Below the pieces are notes generated by a model, which was not told the origin of the DNA, searched no databases, and saw only the letters and a program-made list of their open reading frames with translations. A stretch of 14,290 nucleotides of DNA from contig JAUWPK010000032.1 in assembly GCA_030611625.1 (NCBI GenBank), positions 1 to 14,290 of the forward strand, written 5' to 3'. Shown here piece after piece: positions 1-7,256 of the stretch. The stretch is from Promethearchaeum sp. GTDB lineage: Archaea > Asgardarchaeota > Lokiarchaeia > Sigyniarchaeales > Promethearchaeaceae. A program made the translations under genes and the position numbers. The stretch's first letter is position 1. The number at the start of each line of letters is the position of its first letter.

Positions 1-401
1 TTCAACATTGGAAAATTGGCTATTATAGCTACATAATTCTTACAATTGGAGAATTGCTAATATTTCGAAAGAAGATCGCAGAGGAAGGTAAAGAAAAATT
101 CATTTATTCTCATTTATTAAGCGCAATAATTTTGCCGATGATTGTTTTCATTATTTGGTATATTGCACCTGCAATTTATGGTCAGATCCCAATCTTTTGG
201 ATAGAAGTTGTTTATTCAATTGTAGCATGTTATATTTCAATATTTATCATAAGTATTTTAGAGCATTATCTAAAGGAAATTGATTATAGAATTCCATTGA
301 AGATAATAATTTGGATTTTGAATCTACTTTTGATAATGCAGTTTACAATATTCACCTTTAAACTCCCTTGGGCCGATGTATTCGCTGACCCATACATTTA
401 A
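1..401 (+). CDS. Partial small membrane protein, 5' end outside window (possible DUF6512)
   Basis: The frame beginning at base 3 is open from the left edge to TAA at 399-401, giving about 132 residues without a start, so the gene begins upstream. The TTG at 54 lies inside the open frame and is not needed as a start. The protein has about four hydrophobic segments: one at the left edge, then around IILPMIVFIIWYIAPA, VVYSIVACYISIFIISIL and IIIWILNLLLIMQFTIF, with lysine-rich loops between. It ends in 'FTFKLPWADVFADPYI'. The 'EHWK'-like beginning ('HWKIGYY') and the short Pro/Asp tail resemble DUF6512 membrane proteins, a family of unknown function. That match is from memory and tentative. Only the membrane location is well supported. 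A 55-base gap separates it from the SCP2-like gene on the same strand. Confidence 0.6.
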   Translation, partial: QHWKIGYYSYIILTIGELLIFRKKIAEEGKEKFIYSHLLSAIILPMIVFIIWYIAPAIYGQIPIFWIEVVYSIVACYISIFIISILEHYLKEIDYRIPLKIIIWILNLLLIMQFTIFTFKLPWADVFADPYI

Positions 402-456
402 ATCAAATAAAAAAAAAGGGAAACATTTTTCAAAACTAAAATCAAAATAATATATT

Positions 457-936
457 ATGGCTGAAGAACAACCAGTTAAAGAAAATACTATGCCTGTAAA
501 AAAGAAAAAAAAGAGAACTAAAAAATTACTTGGATTTCCAGGCGTAATGTGGGCTCAACTATCCCCTCTTAACGAAAGTGAGTATTTTAAAGAAAATTAT
601 GGTGAAGATGATTATTCTCTCTTGCTCAGAGCTACGGATGACAGTCGTTCTGCAATTGTAAAAATAAAAGCAGGAAAAATAGTTATTGAGCAAATAAAAA
701 ATAAACCAGAATTTGTGAAACCAGCAAAGAAAGCAACGACTGCAGGAATTACTGCTGATACAGAAACCTTCTTGAAGTTTGGAATGGGTACGGTAAAACC
801 TATCCCTGCAATCTTGAGCGGTCAATTGAAATTACGAGGTGTATTTAAGGTATTGAGGTTCAAAAAATATTTCGGAATACTCCGTAAAATTAAAATGGAG
901 AAAAAAGCAGCACTAGAAGCTCAAAAACAAGCATAA
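457..936 (+). CDS. SCP2-like sterol/lipid-carrier domain protein
   Basis: A 159-residue soluble protein. Residues 15-24 are almost all Lys/Arg/Thr (KKKKKRTKK), and roughly residues 50-143 carry an SCP2-type fold signature. Strands such as 'SAIVKIKAGKIVIEQI' lead to 'ITADTETFLKFGMGTVKPI' and 'LSGQLKLRGVFKVLRF', matching the family pattern of a D-x-E-x-[FL] strand, a Gly-containing helix and 'G-x-[IL]-x-[IL]-x-G'. SCP2 domains bind hydrophobic ligands (fatty acyl chains, sterols, acyl-CoA) in a tunnel; the natural ligand here is unknown. The basic N-terminus could contact acidic lipid head groups (inference). No signal peptide or membrane helix is seen. The ATG follows an A/T-rich leader without a clear Shine-Dalgarno, so the message may be leaderless. 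The gene converges on the MFS gene with 27 bases between. Confidence 0.75.
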   Translation: MAEEQPVKENTMPVKKKKKRTKKLLGFPGVMWAQLSPLNESEYFKENYGEDDYSLLLRATDDSRSAIVKIKAGKIVIEQIKNKPEFVKPAKKATTAGITADTETFLKFGMGTVKPIPAILSGQLKLRGVFKVLRFKKYFGILRKIKMEKKAALEAQKQA

Positions 937-949
937 ATTCCAGTAGATA

Positions 950-963
950 TTTTTACCCTTTTT
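950..963 (+). terminator. T-tract terminator after the SCP2-like gene
   Basis: T-rich run (ATTTTTACCCTTTT) just after the SCP2-like stop in a convergent gap. Archaeal termination typically uses such oligo-T stretches without a hairpin. It runs into the T-rich end of the opposing MFS gene. Confidence 0.4.
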
Positions 964-2280
964 TTATTCTTTACTCACAATACGTTTTAGGAATTTGTAA
1001 AGCTTTTTCGCAATGGTTGGGAATTGAAATCCAATTTTTTCCATTACCTTTAGTTTTCGCGCAAGAAAAATGTTCACGACAAGACTCACAATTTCGATTA
1101 TCCCGGCTACTAAAAATGCTAGATTATAGTTTTTTCCAAAGATCAGACCAAATAGGGGTCCAAAAATCATCCCAATATTACCAAAAAAGTTGAAAAGGCT
1201 CACAGCCATTGCATTATTCTCAGGTTCGATTATATCTCCCAGCAAAGAAATGTTTGGAGTCATGGTGAGCCCTTGAGCACATCCTTGAAGCATTAAAAAT
1301 ATAATAAAGATGACCAAATTTTTCTGAGCGACAAAACCTGTTAAGGATAAGAGAATCCCATAGATGAGAGACCCAAGTGCCAAGGGTTTGATCCTTCCCC
1401 AAGGCCCATCACTCTTTCTCCCAACAGGGTAAGAGAGTACTATGGAAGGAATCGCTGATAATCCAAAAATCATCCCGCGCATGCTCGGTTCCAAGGGAAT
1501 AACAAAAGTGAGATAAAGAGGTATAATGGCAATTAAGAATCCCATATGAAATCGGTCTATAAAATTGAAGAAAGCTGGGACCAGAATATGAGGTTTTTCC
1601 TTCACCAGAAAGATACTTTGCTTTATAGTGGGACGTTGTTGAAGAAATTTTGGATCTTTAAGAAATAGCATCGCCAGTAAAAATACAATGAAATAAGATC
1701 CTATTGAAACATAAATGGGAAAAAAAATCCCCAAATTTGCAAGGAAACCACCGGACATTGTTCCTGTCCCCATGGCCATTCCCATAAAAATAGTATTAAT
1801 TGAGACTGATTTCGCAATATTTGCCCCGCTATAATCATACACTAACACCATTAATGTTTGCCACACAAGAATATGAGAAATTCCTTGGAATAAACGGAAT
1901 AAAAGTAATATTTGAAAATTAGGTGAAAAAAGGATGAGGATTGAAAAAAGGATGAACCCCAATGATCCAATAATGATAAAAACTTTTCGTCTTCCCTTTG
2001 TATCGGATATCGGGCCGATTATTAAGCCCACAATAAAGGCAATATAGTATACCGAGTCATATAATGAAGAATAATTAATAATGTCTAATTCTGATAATGG
2101 ATCAGTTGAACTTGGAAAAAGTGCTGTAAAAAACTCCTTATCATTTGAATGTAAAAGAGCAGGCGCTAGAATTGAAAAAAATGTTAACACAGATACTAAA
2201 TAAACCATTCGGTGAATTTTACCTTTTTGGGTTTGAAATTGAGGTGTTAATGTTTGTGATTTTGAATTTTGTTCTAACAC
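964..2280 (-). CDS. Major facilitator superfamily (MFS) transporter
   Basis: A 438-residue protein with about 12 hydrophobic helices in two halves. The MFS motif A loop between helices 2 and 3 reads 'GPISDTKGRRKV' (residues 89-100), and a related loop 'GRKSDGPWGR' sits at the equivalent place in the second half. This is the classic layout of proton- or substrate-coupled drug, sugar or metabolite transporters. The substrate cannot be told from sequence; the general shape resembles drug-efflux members. The start chosen is GTG at 2278-2280. An alternative is ATG at 2206-2208 (Met25), just before the first helix, since residues 1-24 are polar and no clear ribosome-binding site precedes either. 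A TATA-like CTATAAAA on the plus strand (2311-2318), read from the minus strand, lies about 34 bases upstream of the GTG, so a very short leader is possible. Confidence 0.88.
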   Translation of the reverse strand: MLEQNSKSQTLTPQFQTQKGKIHRMVYLVSVLTFFSILAPALLHSNDKEFFTALFPSSTDPLSELDIINYSSLYDSVYYIAFIVGLIIGPISDTKGRRKVFIIIGSLGFILFSILILFSPNFQILLLFRLFQGISHILVWQTLMVLVYDYSGANIAKSVSINTIFMGMAMGTGTMSGGFLANLGIFFPIYVSIGSYFIVFLLAMLFLKDPKFLQQRPTIKQSIFLVKEKPHILVPAFFNFIDRFHMGFLIAIIPLYLTFVIPLEPSMRGMIFGLSAIPSIVLSYPVGRKSDGPWGRIKPLALGSLIYGILLSLTGFVAQKNLVIFIIFLMLQGCAQGLTMTPNISLLGDIIEPENNAMAVSLFNFFGNIGMIFGPLFGLIFGKNYNLAFLVAGIIEIVSLVVNIFLARKLKVMEKIGFQFPTIAKKLYKFLKRIVSKE

Positions 2281-2310
2281 TTAGAATACACTGAACCTAA
2301 CTTTATTGTT

Positions 2311-2318
2311 CTATAAAA
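2311..2318 (-). promoter_or_regulatory. Candidate TATA box for the MFS gene
   Basis: On the minus strand the element reads TTTTATAG. Its centre is about 34 bases before the GTG at 2280, which would put the start site roughly 8 bases upstream of the coding region. AT-richness makes chance matches common. Confidence 0.3.
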
Positions 2319-2403
2319 TGATTTCTTTTAATTTTAATTTTGTTTTATGTTCTATAAATCCTAATTATAAGTATTTTTAAGCATTATTTTTTTTAGAAAT
2401 CAC

Positions 2404-2411
2404 AAAAAAAA
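2404..2411 (-). terminator. T8 tract after the DUF362 gene
   Basis: Read on the minus strand this is TTTTTTTT directly after the TGA at 2414-2416, with a second T/A-rich stretch beyond. It fits an archaeal oligo-T terminator and would end the block that starts with the DHH gene. Confidence 0.4.
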
Positions 2412-2413
2412 TC

Positions 2414-3520
2414 TCAAATTTTAATTATCTCATAATCCTGAGATCCTAAACCAATTTTTTCTCCATAGATAAACTGCAATTCACCTTGGGTTGATTCATG
2501 AATCCCTTTAAACTTATCTTCCCCGGATTTTAGATTAGATTTTAATTGTGTATCTTTAAATCCTTGTTGATTGTTTATCATATCATAGCTTGCTTTATCT
2601 ATGGCAACAGGATCGATAGAAGCCAAAAACCCAATATCTCGCACTATATATTCATTGCTAACTCCGAAGCAATCACAGTCGGGAGTGATATTTATAAGAA
2701 AATTGAAAAATCCAATCTTTCCTTTCTTAATCTTCCAAGCCCCATAAGCATATTCAGTCATTCTTTCAACAAATTCAGGAATTTCTGTTTCCCAATCCAT
2801 AGTAATGGCTTTTTCAGGGCAATTTTGAATACATTCTCCGCAACCGATACAATTTTCAGAATGAATTACCGATTTCTCATCCACTAATTCTATTGTTTGA
2901 ACAGGGCACACTTCAACACATCTTCCGCATCCAATACATAACTCTTTATCAACAACAGGTCTTACACTATGCTGAGCTTTTTTCCCCGCAATAGGAGCGC
3001 ATCCCATTCCCAAATTCTTAATCGCACCCCCAAACCCGGCCATAATATGACCTTTGAAATGAGAGGAAACAATCATACTGTCAGCATGATAAATGTCTGT
3101 AGCGATTTTTACTGATTTAAAATGTTTTTTCGATATGTCCACTTCAATAAAATCTCGCCCTCTTAACCCATCGGCAATAATTATCGGTGCATTTACTACC
3201 GAATGGACAAAACCATGTTCATTTGCAACATTAAGATGTCCGACTGCATTATTTCGCGGGCCAGAATATAAAGTTGTAGTATCTGTTATAAATGGATCCC
3301 CACCTGCATCAATAACTTTATCTACTATTGCCCTGACGTACCAAGGAGGAACAAATGATGTATTACCTTTTTCACCAAAATGTACCTTAACAGCAGTTAA
3401 ATCCTTAGGAGAAATTAATTTTTTGAATTCAGCTTTATCAAATAATCTTTTAATTTTGGAGATAAGGTTATCTTCGAATTCTTCAATATGGAGATTTGCA
3501 AAAAAAACTTTACTTTTCAT
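2414..3520 (-). CDS. DUF362 domain protein with two [4Fe-4S] ferredoxin clusters
   Basis: A 368-residue cytoplasmic protein. Residues about 40-180 carry the DUF362 core ('TAVKVHFGEKGN', 'DAGGDPFITDTTTLY', 'IVSSHFKGHIMAGFGGAIKN', 'GMGC'). A bacterial-type ferredoxin insert follows: CIGCGRCVEVCP (Cys195/198/201/205) and CIGCGECIQNCP (Cys224/227/230/234), each a full CxxCxxCxxxCP motif. The C-terminal part resumes DUF362 sequence ('DCDCFGV', 'GFLASIDPVAIDKASYDM'). DUF362-ferredoxin proteins are widespread in anaerobic archaea and bacteria. Their biochemical role is unsettled, but the eight cysteines imply electron transfer or an Fe-S-dependent activity. The ATG at 3518-3520 has no obvious Shine-Dalgarno. 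The gene lies 27 bases after the surface-protein gene on the same strand, so co-transcription is plausible. Confidence 0.88.
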   Translation of the reverse strand: MKSKVFFANLHIEEFEDNLISKIKRLFDKAEFKKLISPKDLTAVKVHFGEKGNTSFVPPWYVRAIVDKVIDAGGDPFITDTTTLYSGPRNNAVGHLNVANEHGFVHSVVNAPIIIADGLRGRDFIEVDISKKHFKSVKIATDIYHADSMIVSSHFKGHIMAGFGGAIKNLGMGCAPIAGKKAQHSVRPVVDKELCIGCGRCVEVCPVQTIELVDEKSVIHSENCIGCGECIQNCPEKAITMDWETEIPEFVERMTEYAYGAWKIKKGKIGFFNFLINITPDCDCFGVSNEYIVRDIGFLASIDPVAIDKASYDMINNQQGFKDTQLKSNLKSGEDKFKGIHESTQGELQFIYGEKIGLGSQDYEIIKI

Positions 3521-3547
3521 ATTAGATAGTAGATAGCAAATATTATT

Positions 3548-4387
3548 TTAATATTTTCGTCTTCTTTTAATTAAGTATACCGATAACCATACTAAACCTA
3601 TAAATCCTAAACTCCCTAAAACTATTGTAATGATTCCTTTTGCATCCAATTGAATTGCTTTTTTATCAGGAAATTGATCCTCACCTGTTGAATCTAAACC
3701 AGGTATATTAGCAGGATTATAGGGATTTTCATCAGCTCCGAGAATAGTTGAATGCTCGGGCAGAATTTCATATTTTCCAGTTGATTCTTCACTACTAGTT
3801 GGATCTTTAAACTCGAAATCACCTAATAATAACACACCCGTAGTGCTATAGTAATAGGTAAATTCTACTACTTTGACTAAAACTACAACCCAGATGTAAA
3901 AAGCAATATTAATTGAATAACCAGAAGGCCCAACCGTAAAAACAACTGTAATATCTTCAATATCATCAAAATAATTCTGTAATTCGATTTCTGAATCAGA
4001 GAAATTGGTTCCCATCGGTAGGATTAGGGTTAAAAGATTGCGTGACCCAAAAAGATCTTCAGATATTTTCCCCGTAATAGTAGAATTCGTATATCCAACA
4101 TCGGTTTCATTAAGTCCAGTTAAATTATCAGCAAAATAACCATTATAATAAATTGTAAAAGAATCAGATAACTCAACAGTTTTGTTAATTTCATATTTTG
4201 AATAACTGGTTTCATTACCGAATGTCATTTTATACATCAAAATATCACCTTCTTTTGCAGCAATTTCAAATTCAGCTCCTAACGAATATCCAACTATTTG
4301 ATAACAGATTGATATGAAAATTATTATGCAAAGGATTTCCGTTCGAGCGTGATTTTTTCTCAATTTTAAACGATCTATAATAAACAC
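3548..4387 (-). CDS. Membrane-anchored extracellular protein of unknown function
   Basis: A 279-residue protein. It has a basic N-terminus and hydrophobic stretch (about residues 18-36, 'EILCIIIFISICYQIVGYSL') that look like a signal peptide or anchor. A region of about 210 residues follows, rich in Asn/Ser/Thr with many N-x-S/T sites. The C-terminal helix (about 251-274) ends in the stop-transfer tail KRRRKY. The predicted topology is an ectodomain outside the cell with a short basic cytoplasmic tail. The segment 'GDILMYKMTFGNE' near the N-terminus and 'EFTYYYSTTGVLLLGDFEF' before the stalk resemble a recurring style of uncharacterised Asgard surface proteins (recollection, not a search). 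No enzyme motif is seen. The start is GTG at 4385-4387 and is uncertain. The gene sits 38 bases after the DHHA1 frame. Confidence 0.65.
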   Translation of the reverse strand: MFIIDRLKLRKNHARTEILCIIIFISICYQIVGYSLGAEFEIAAKEGDILMYKMTFGNETSYSKYEINKTVELSDSFTIYYNGYFADNLTGLNETDVGYTNSTITGKISEDLFGSRNLLTLILPMGTNFSDSEIELQNYFDDIEDITVVFTVGPSGYSINIAFYIWVVVLVKVVEFTYYYSTTGVLLLGDFEFKDPTSSEESTGKYEILPEHSTILGADENPYNPANIPGLDSTGEDQFPDKKAIQLDAKGIITIVLGSLGFIGLVWLSVYLIKRRRKY

Positions 4388-4425
4388 CTATAGTATAAAT
4401 ATTGAATATTAAAATATATTATTTT

Positions 4426-4854
4426 TCAATTAACCAAAGGGATTAAGTCCTTAATTGTAGGAGGAGAGATTATCTCTAAATTTGATAATTTAATATCTAA
4501 AAGATCCAAAAATTGATCTAGTTTATTTTTTAACAACCGACATCCTAAAGCATTTGAATGACCACCAGCAGTCCCGTCAAATTTCTGTACAATTGGTGGA
4601 ATAATTATCTTAAGATTAACTAAATTCCTTCCACGAATGGTTATATCAACTAAATTGGGTTTAGATTTAAGATTTCGAATCGTTAATCCTAAATATCTCC
4701 CAGAATGACCCAATATCCAATAAGCAATTTTTGATCTAGAACCAAAGGGTGGATTGATAATATATGCGAAATTCTCACGCTTTTTATATAGTGTTATGAT
4801 TTTTTTTCGAATTATCTTCTCCCTTCTGCTAATTTTTAGGGCTCCTTCAGCCAA
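4426..4854 (-). CDS. DHHA1 C-terminal half of a frame-split DHH phosphoesterase
   Basis: A frame of about 142 residues with the DHHA1 substrate-binding domain. A helical start ('EGALKISRREKIIRKKI') is followed by beta-rich sequence and the hallmark 'GGHSNALG' (residues 97-104). That motif normally closes over the nucleotide in DHH/DHHA1 phosphodiesterases. The frame has no convincing start. The nearest upstream stop is TGA at 4864-4866, the first possible start is a TTG at 4852-4854 with no ribosome-binding site, and no ATG or GTG precedes the domain. It overlaps the DHH frame by 19 bases and lies in the -1 frame relative to it, and the two halves join into a family-typical protein of about 333 residues. 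It is most likely the continuation of that protein rather than a free gene. A GAAGGAG at 4842-4848, eight bases before an in-frame ATT, is a weak alternative start. Confidence 0.8.
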   Translation of the reverse strand: MAEGALKISRREKIIRKKIITLYKKRENFAYIINPPFGSRSKIAYWILGHSGRYLGLTIRNLKSKPNLVDITIRGRNLVNLKIIIPPIVQKFDGTAGGHSNALGCRLLKNKLDQFLDLLDIKLSNLEIISPPTIKDLIPLVN

Positions 4855-4863
4855 AATTTTATA
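4836..4863 (-). other. Frame junction between DHH and DHHA1 halves (-1 shift needed)
   Basis: Both frames are open only across these 28 bases, bounded by TGA in the downstream frame (4864-4866) and TAA in the upstream frame (4836-4838). On the minus strand the stretch contains AAAATTTT (codons AAA TTT TGG in the upstream frame). A -1 slip after TTT gives Phe191 followed by Leu-Ala-Glu-Gly and restores a continuous protein of about 333 residues. The homopolymer pair is also a typical place for a one-base deletion or read error. Confidence 0.65.
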
Positions 4864-5426
4864 TCACATGGAAATTCTCCCTTACTTAAACGATTGACTA
4901 CATTTCTTAAAGTATCATATCTTGAACCGCTATTTGATTTCATTAAACCTTGTGCAAGCAATCCTGCATCCAAAAATAGCGATCTTCTCTCATAATGATG
5001 CAACATCTCTTGCATTAATGGAGTATTATCAAGATAGTCACAAATTGCGCCAAGTAAAGCAATATGATCAGCATATTCAGGTAATTCGTGGTAAAAATAC
5101 CGATATACAATCTCAGTCGCCGAAACTTTTTCGTTATGGATGTTAATGACTGCAGGAGGGAGAGATCCTGGCATAGAATGATGGTCAAAATAATGAATGG
5201 AATGATTTTGGGAAATTTTTTCTAATCTTGAGTAAGTTTTATTATAAGACCTCTTATCCAGTGCGATATCACATATGATTAGATCGTCTTCAATTCCTTT
5301 AATATCATGACCTAGGCCTGCAGGATGAGTGAAGAAGACTTGGGCGTTTGAATATTTTTTTGTCATTTTAATAAGAGCAGCGGAGCATACACCATCACCA
5401 TCAAGATGGGTAAAAATTATTGTCAT
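4836..5426 (-). CDS. DHH-family phosphoesterase, catalytic N-terminal half
   Basis: A 196-residue frame with the four metal-binding DHH motifs: HLDGDG (His7, Asp9, Asp11), CDIAL (Asp53), the signature DHH (81-83) and CDYLDN (Asp130). DHH enzymes use two Mn2+ ions to hydrolyse phosphodiester bonds; archaeal members include RecJ-like/GAN exonucleases, oligoribonucleases and cyclic-dinucleotide phosphodiesterases. At full length (about 333 residues when joined to the DHHA1 frame) it falls in the short NrnA-like size class, so a small-oligonucleotide or dinucleotide substrate is more likely than long ssDNA (inference). The frame stops at TAA 4836-4838, right after the usual linker ('LSKGEFPCDI') and before the DHHA1 domain, which continues in the -1 frame. 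The ATG at 5424-5426 lies about 28 bases from a TATA box, suggesting a leaderless mRNA. It is the likely first gene of the block running down to 2414. Confidence 0.88.
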   Translation of the reverse strand: MTIIFTHLDGDGVCSAALIKMTKKYSNAQVFFTHPAGLGHDIKGIEDDLIICDIALDKRSYNKTYSRLEKISQNHSIHYFDHHSMPGSLPPAVINIHNEKVSATEIVYRYFYHELPEYADHIALLGAICDYLDNTPLMQEMLHHYERRSLFLDAGLLAQGLMKSNSGSRYDTLRNVVNRLSKGEFPCDIKFWLKEP

Positions 5427-5449
5427 GAATAATTTAGAGAATTTCGTCC

Positions 5450-5458
5450 TTATAAATT
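5450..5458 (-). promoter_or_regulatory. TATA box for the DHH gene (leaderless promoter)
   Basis: On the minus strand this reads AATTTATAA followed by GGACGAA. The TATA centre is about 28 bases from the A of the ATG at 5426. Archaeal TATA boxes sit about 26-27 bases before the start site, so transcription would begin at or within a base or two of the ATG. This agrees with the lack of any Shine-Dalgarno. Confidence 0.5.
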
Positions 5459-5488
5459 AAAAATTCTATCAACAAAAAGAAAGAAAAC

Positions 5489-5508
5489 AAAAAAAAATTA
5501 AAAAAAAA
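5489..5508 (-). terminator. Double T9 terminator after the 513-residue protein gene
   Basis: Read on the minus strand this is T9-AA-T9, starting 18 bases after the TAA at 5526-5528. A tandem oligo-T array of this kind is a strong archaeal termination signal. It separates this gene from the DHH block that follows on the same strand. Confidence 0.6.
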
Positions 5509-5525
5509 GATTTAGAAAATAAGAT

Positions 5526-7067
5526 TTATTTCTTTTTCATTGCAATTGCAAGAAGGACTACTCCCAATAAAAAGACACCGCCACCTGTAATCATAGCAGG
5601 AAGCGCAAAATCAACTGTTCCCTTGCATTTAGCGTAAGCAGGAATGGCTACTTCACGAATTGTTATTAACCAATCACAAACAGCATTCATCTGGTTATCT
5701 GTGAGTTCAAAATTATCTTGTAACTCCGTAAATTCAGCACTTTCGCGATCATCCATTGCTTCTACCCATTTTAGTAGACCAGCATTATCATTCAAGAAGG
5801 ACATGGTACTTGTTTCATCCCATAATTCCAAACTAGTATTTGAAGGAATATCATCAGCTTCATCCATATGCATTTCAAAACCAGTCACATTCTCATCCCC
5901 TTCACATACTACGATATCTTCTTCATCTAATAAATTGACTGTCCACTGGGCTAACAATAAGCGTTCATAAACATCATCATCACCTGTGATACCAAACTCT
6001 GATTCCACCCCAACTTTTACCATGGATTCAAAATCGCCAACATACCAAACAAGGAGATCGTCCATAATATCTTGATCAATACCATTTGCCGCAATTAAAG
6101 CAAGTTCAAGGGTAGAATTACCTTCAGCAGCTGCAAACCAATCTGCTGCATCCCCATTAACTAATGAATCTGGATTTGTTTCATCCCATAGATCTAGAAT
6201 CTGTGTGAAGTTCTTGAAATTTCCACTTCCCACTTCAAATCCATCAGCTAAAGGTTCCATTTCAACCAATCCACCTGGTAACAACACTTTAGTTGCCCAT
6301 TGAAGCTTGATAAAATCTAAAGCATTGTCTACTCTACATGCAGGAACTGGAAATTTAACTGTCAAATATAACATAGTGGGTACTAATGGAAAGAGATGAG
6401 CCATAATATATCCCACAACCGCGTATAATTGTGTGTCAAAGTCTGCACCACCATATGCAATTGAAAACCCATCTGTATATGGAGATCCAAGTGCAGCCAT
6501 TTGCATATATCCCAAGAGAAAAGCCAGTATTCCTGGAGTGCCTTTGCCATCACCTATATCTCCTTGAATAATTCCGCCTGCTGTGCCATTACCCAATAAT
6601 ATGGTACTAATCATATCTGCTGTAAAACCAAGAGATCCTCCACTAAAATTGGAAATACCTTTGACAATTGCGAGTCCATAAGGGTCAGATAAATCTACTT
6701 CAAAACTCACATTATTCATAAAATCAGCCATTGCGATGGTCATATTTCCACCAGTCTTATTTAATGCCCATGCTCCAATAGCATTCCCCATAGCTATTGA
6801 TGATACACTACCATTCACAAAATAAGAGAAAGATTCTTCTCCACCGAGTGTTGTATTCAATTCTTCAATAACACCCAACATAATATCGTCCGTATAATCT
6901 TCATATACTCCTTGTCGAACAACAGGAAGACCATCTTCCTTTATAGTACCTAAAAACTCTGGGATAGCAGCCTCCATTTGACCAGCTGTATAAACGTCAA
7001 GACCAAACCCACCCCCAACAAGAATTACACCAAGAGCTAGAGCGATTATTCCACCAATTTTTTTCAT
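5526..7067 (-). CDS. Large acidic ectodomain protein with a membrane helix at each end and an internal duplication
   Basis: A 513-residue protein. There is an N-terminal helix (about 5-23) and a C-terminal helix (about 486-510) ending in MKKK. Between them lies an acidic ectodomain of about 460 residues with N-x-S/T sites and four cysteines (244, 388, 464, 481). Residues about 255-350 and 373-480 are related copies. Each has a QW pair, then GFE, then LWDET, an Asn, a Trp-x-x-A, a hydrophobic helix and a Met-x-x-x-x-x-W element. No catalytic motif is evident. Two-anchor topology with a folded loop outside, and patterns such as 'GFTADMISTILLGNGT', recall CD36/LIMP-2-type lipid receptors; this is a weak, memory-based resemblance. 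An AAGGAA about ten bases before the ATG at 7065-7067 can serve as ribosome-binding site. It looks like an independent, fairly well-expressed unit. Confidence 0.72.
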   Translation of the reverse strand: MKKIGGIIALALGVILVGGGFGLDVYTAGQMEAAIPEFLGTIKEDGLPVVRQGVYEDYTDDIMLGVIEELNTTLGGEESFSYFVNGSVSSIAMGNAIGAWALNKTGGNMTIAMADFMNNVSFEVDLSDPYGLAIVKGISNFSGGSLGFTADMISTILLGNGTAGGIIQGDIGDGKGTPGILAFLLGYMQMAALGSPYTDGFSIAYGGADFDTQLYAVVGYIMAHLFPLVPTMLYLTVKFPVPACRVDNALDFIKLQWATKVLLPGGLVEMEPLADGFEVGSGNFKNFTQILDLWDETNPDSLVNGDAADWFAAAEGNSTLELALIAANGIDQDIMDDLLVWYVGDFESMVKVGVESEFGITGDDDVYERLLLAQWTVNLLDEEDIVVCEGDENVTGFEMHMDEADDIPSNTSLELWDETSTMSFLNDNAGLLKWVEAMDDRESAEFTELQDNFELTDNQMNAVCDWLITIREVAIPAYAKCKGTVDFALPAMITGGGVFLLGVVLLAIAMKKK

Positions 7068-7175
7068 TTTAAAAATTTCCTTTTTATTAGTTTAGTAAAA
7101 AAAAAACTGTAATTAGGGCCGATACACCTAAATAACTACGAGTTGTAATATAATCATCTTTTTTATTTAAAAAAC

Positions 7176-7207
<32 letters not shown>

Positions 7208-7256
7208 TTCAAGATGGAAAAAATGATATTTATCGCACTAAATTAAATGAAATAAA

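Noticed and set aside
54..56. TTG as the start of the first gene.
   Set aside because: The frame is open to the left window edge and the residues before TTG are hydrophobic and family-like, so the gene starts outside.
559..825. Minus-strand frame opposite the SCP2-like gene, rich in Cys, Phe and Tyr.
   Set aside because: The composition is typical of antisense to Lys/Glu-rich coding sequence, and the SCP2 signature supports the plus strand.
3093..3536. Plus-strand open frame of 147 codons opposite the DUF362 gene.
   Set aside because: It is an antisense shadow: the minus strand encodes a complete DUF362-ferredoxin protein with eight cluster cysteines, and the plus frame shows no family features.
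4826..4866. A canonical X-XXY-YYZ slippery heptamer at the DHH frame junction.
   Set aside because: AAAATTTT does not meet the two-codon re-pairing rule (the second codon would mispair at its first base), and I see no strong downstream stem, so programmed shifting stays only a possibility.
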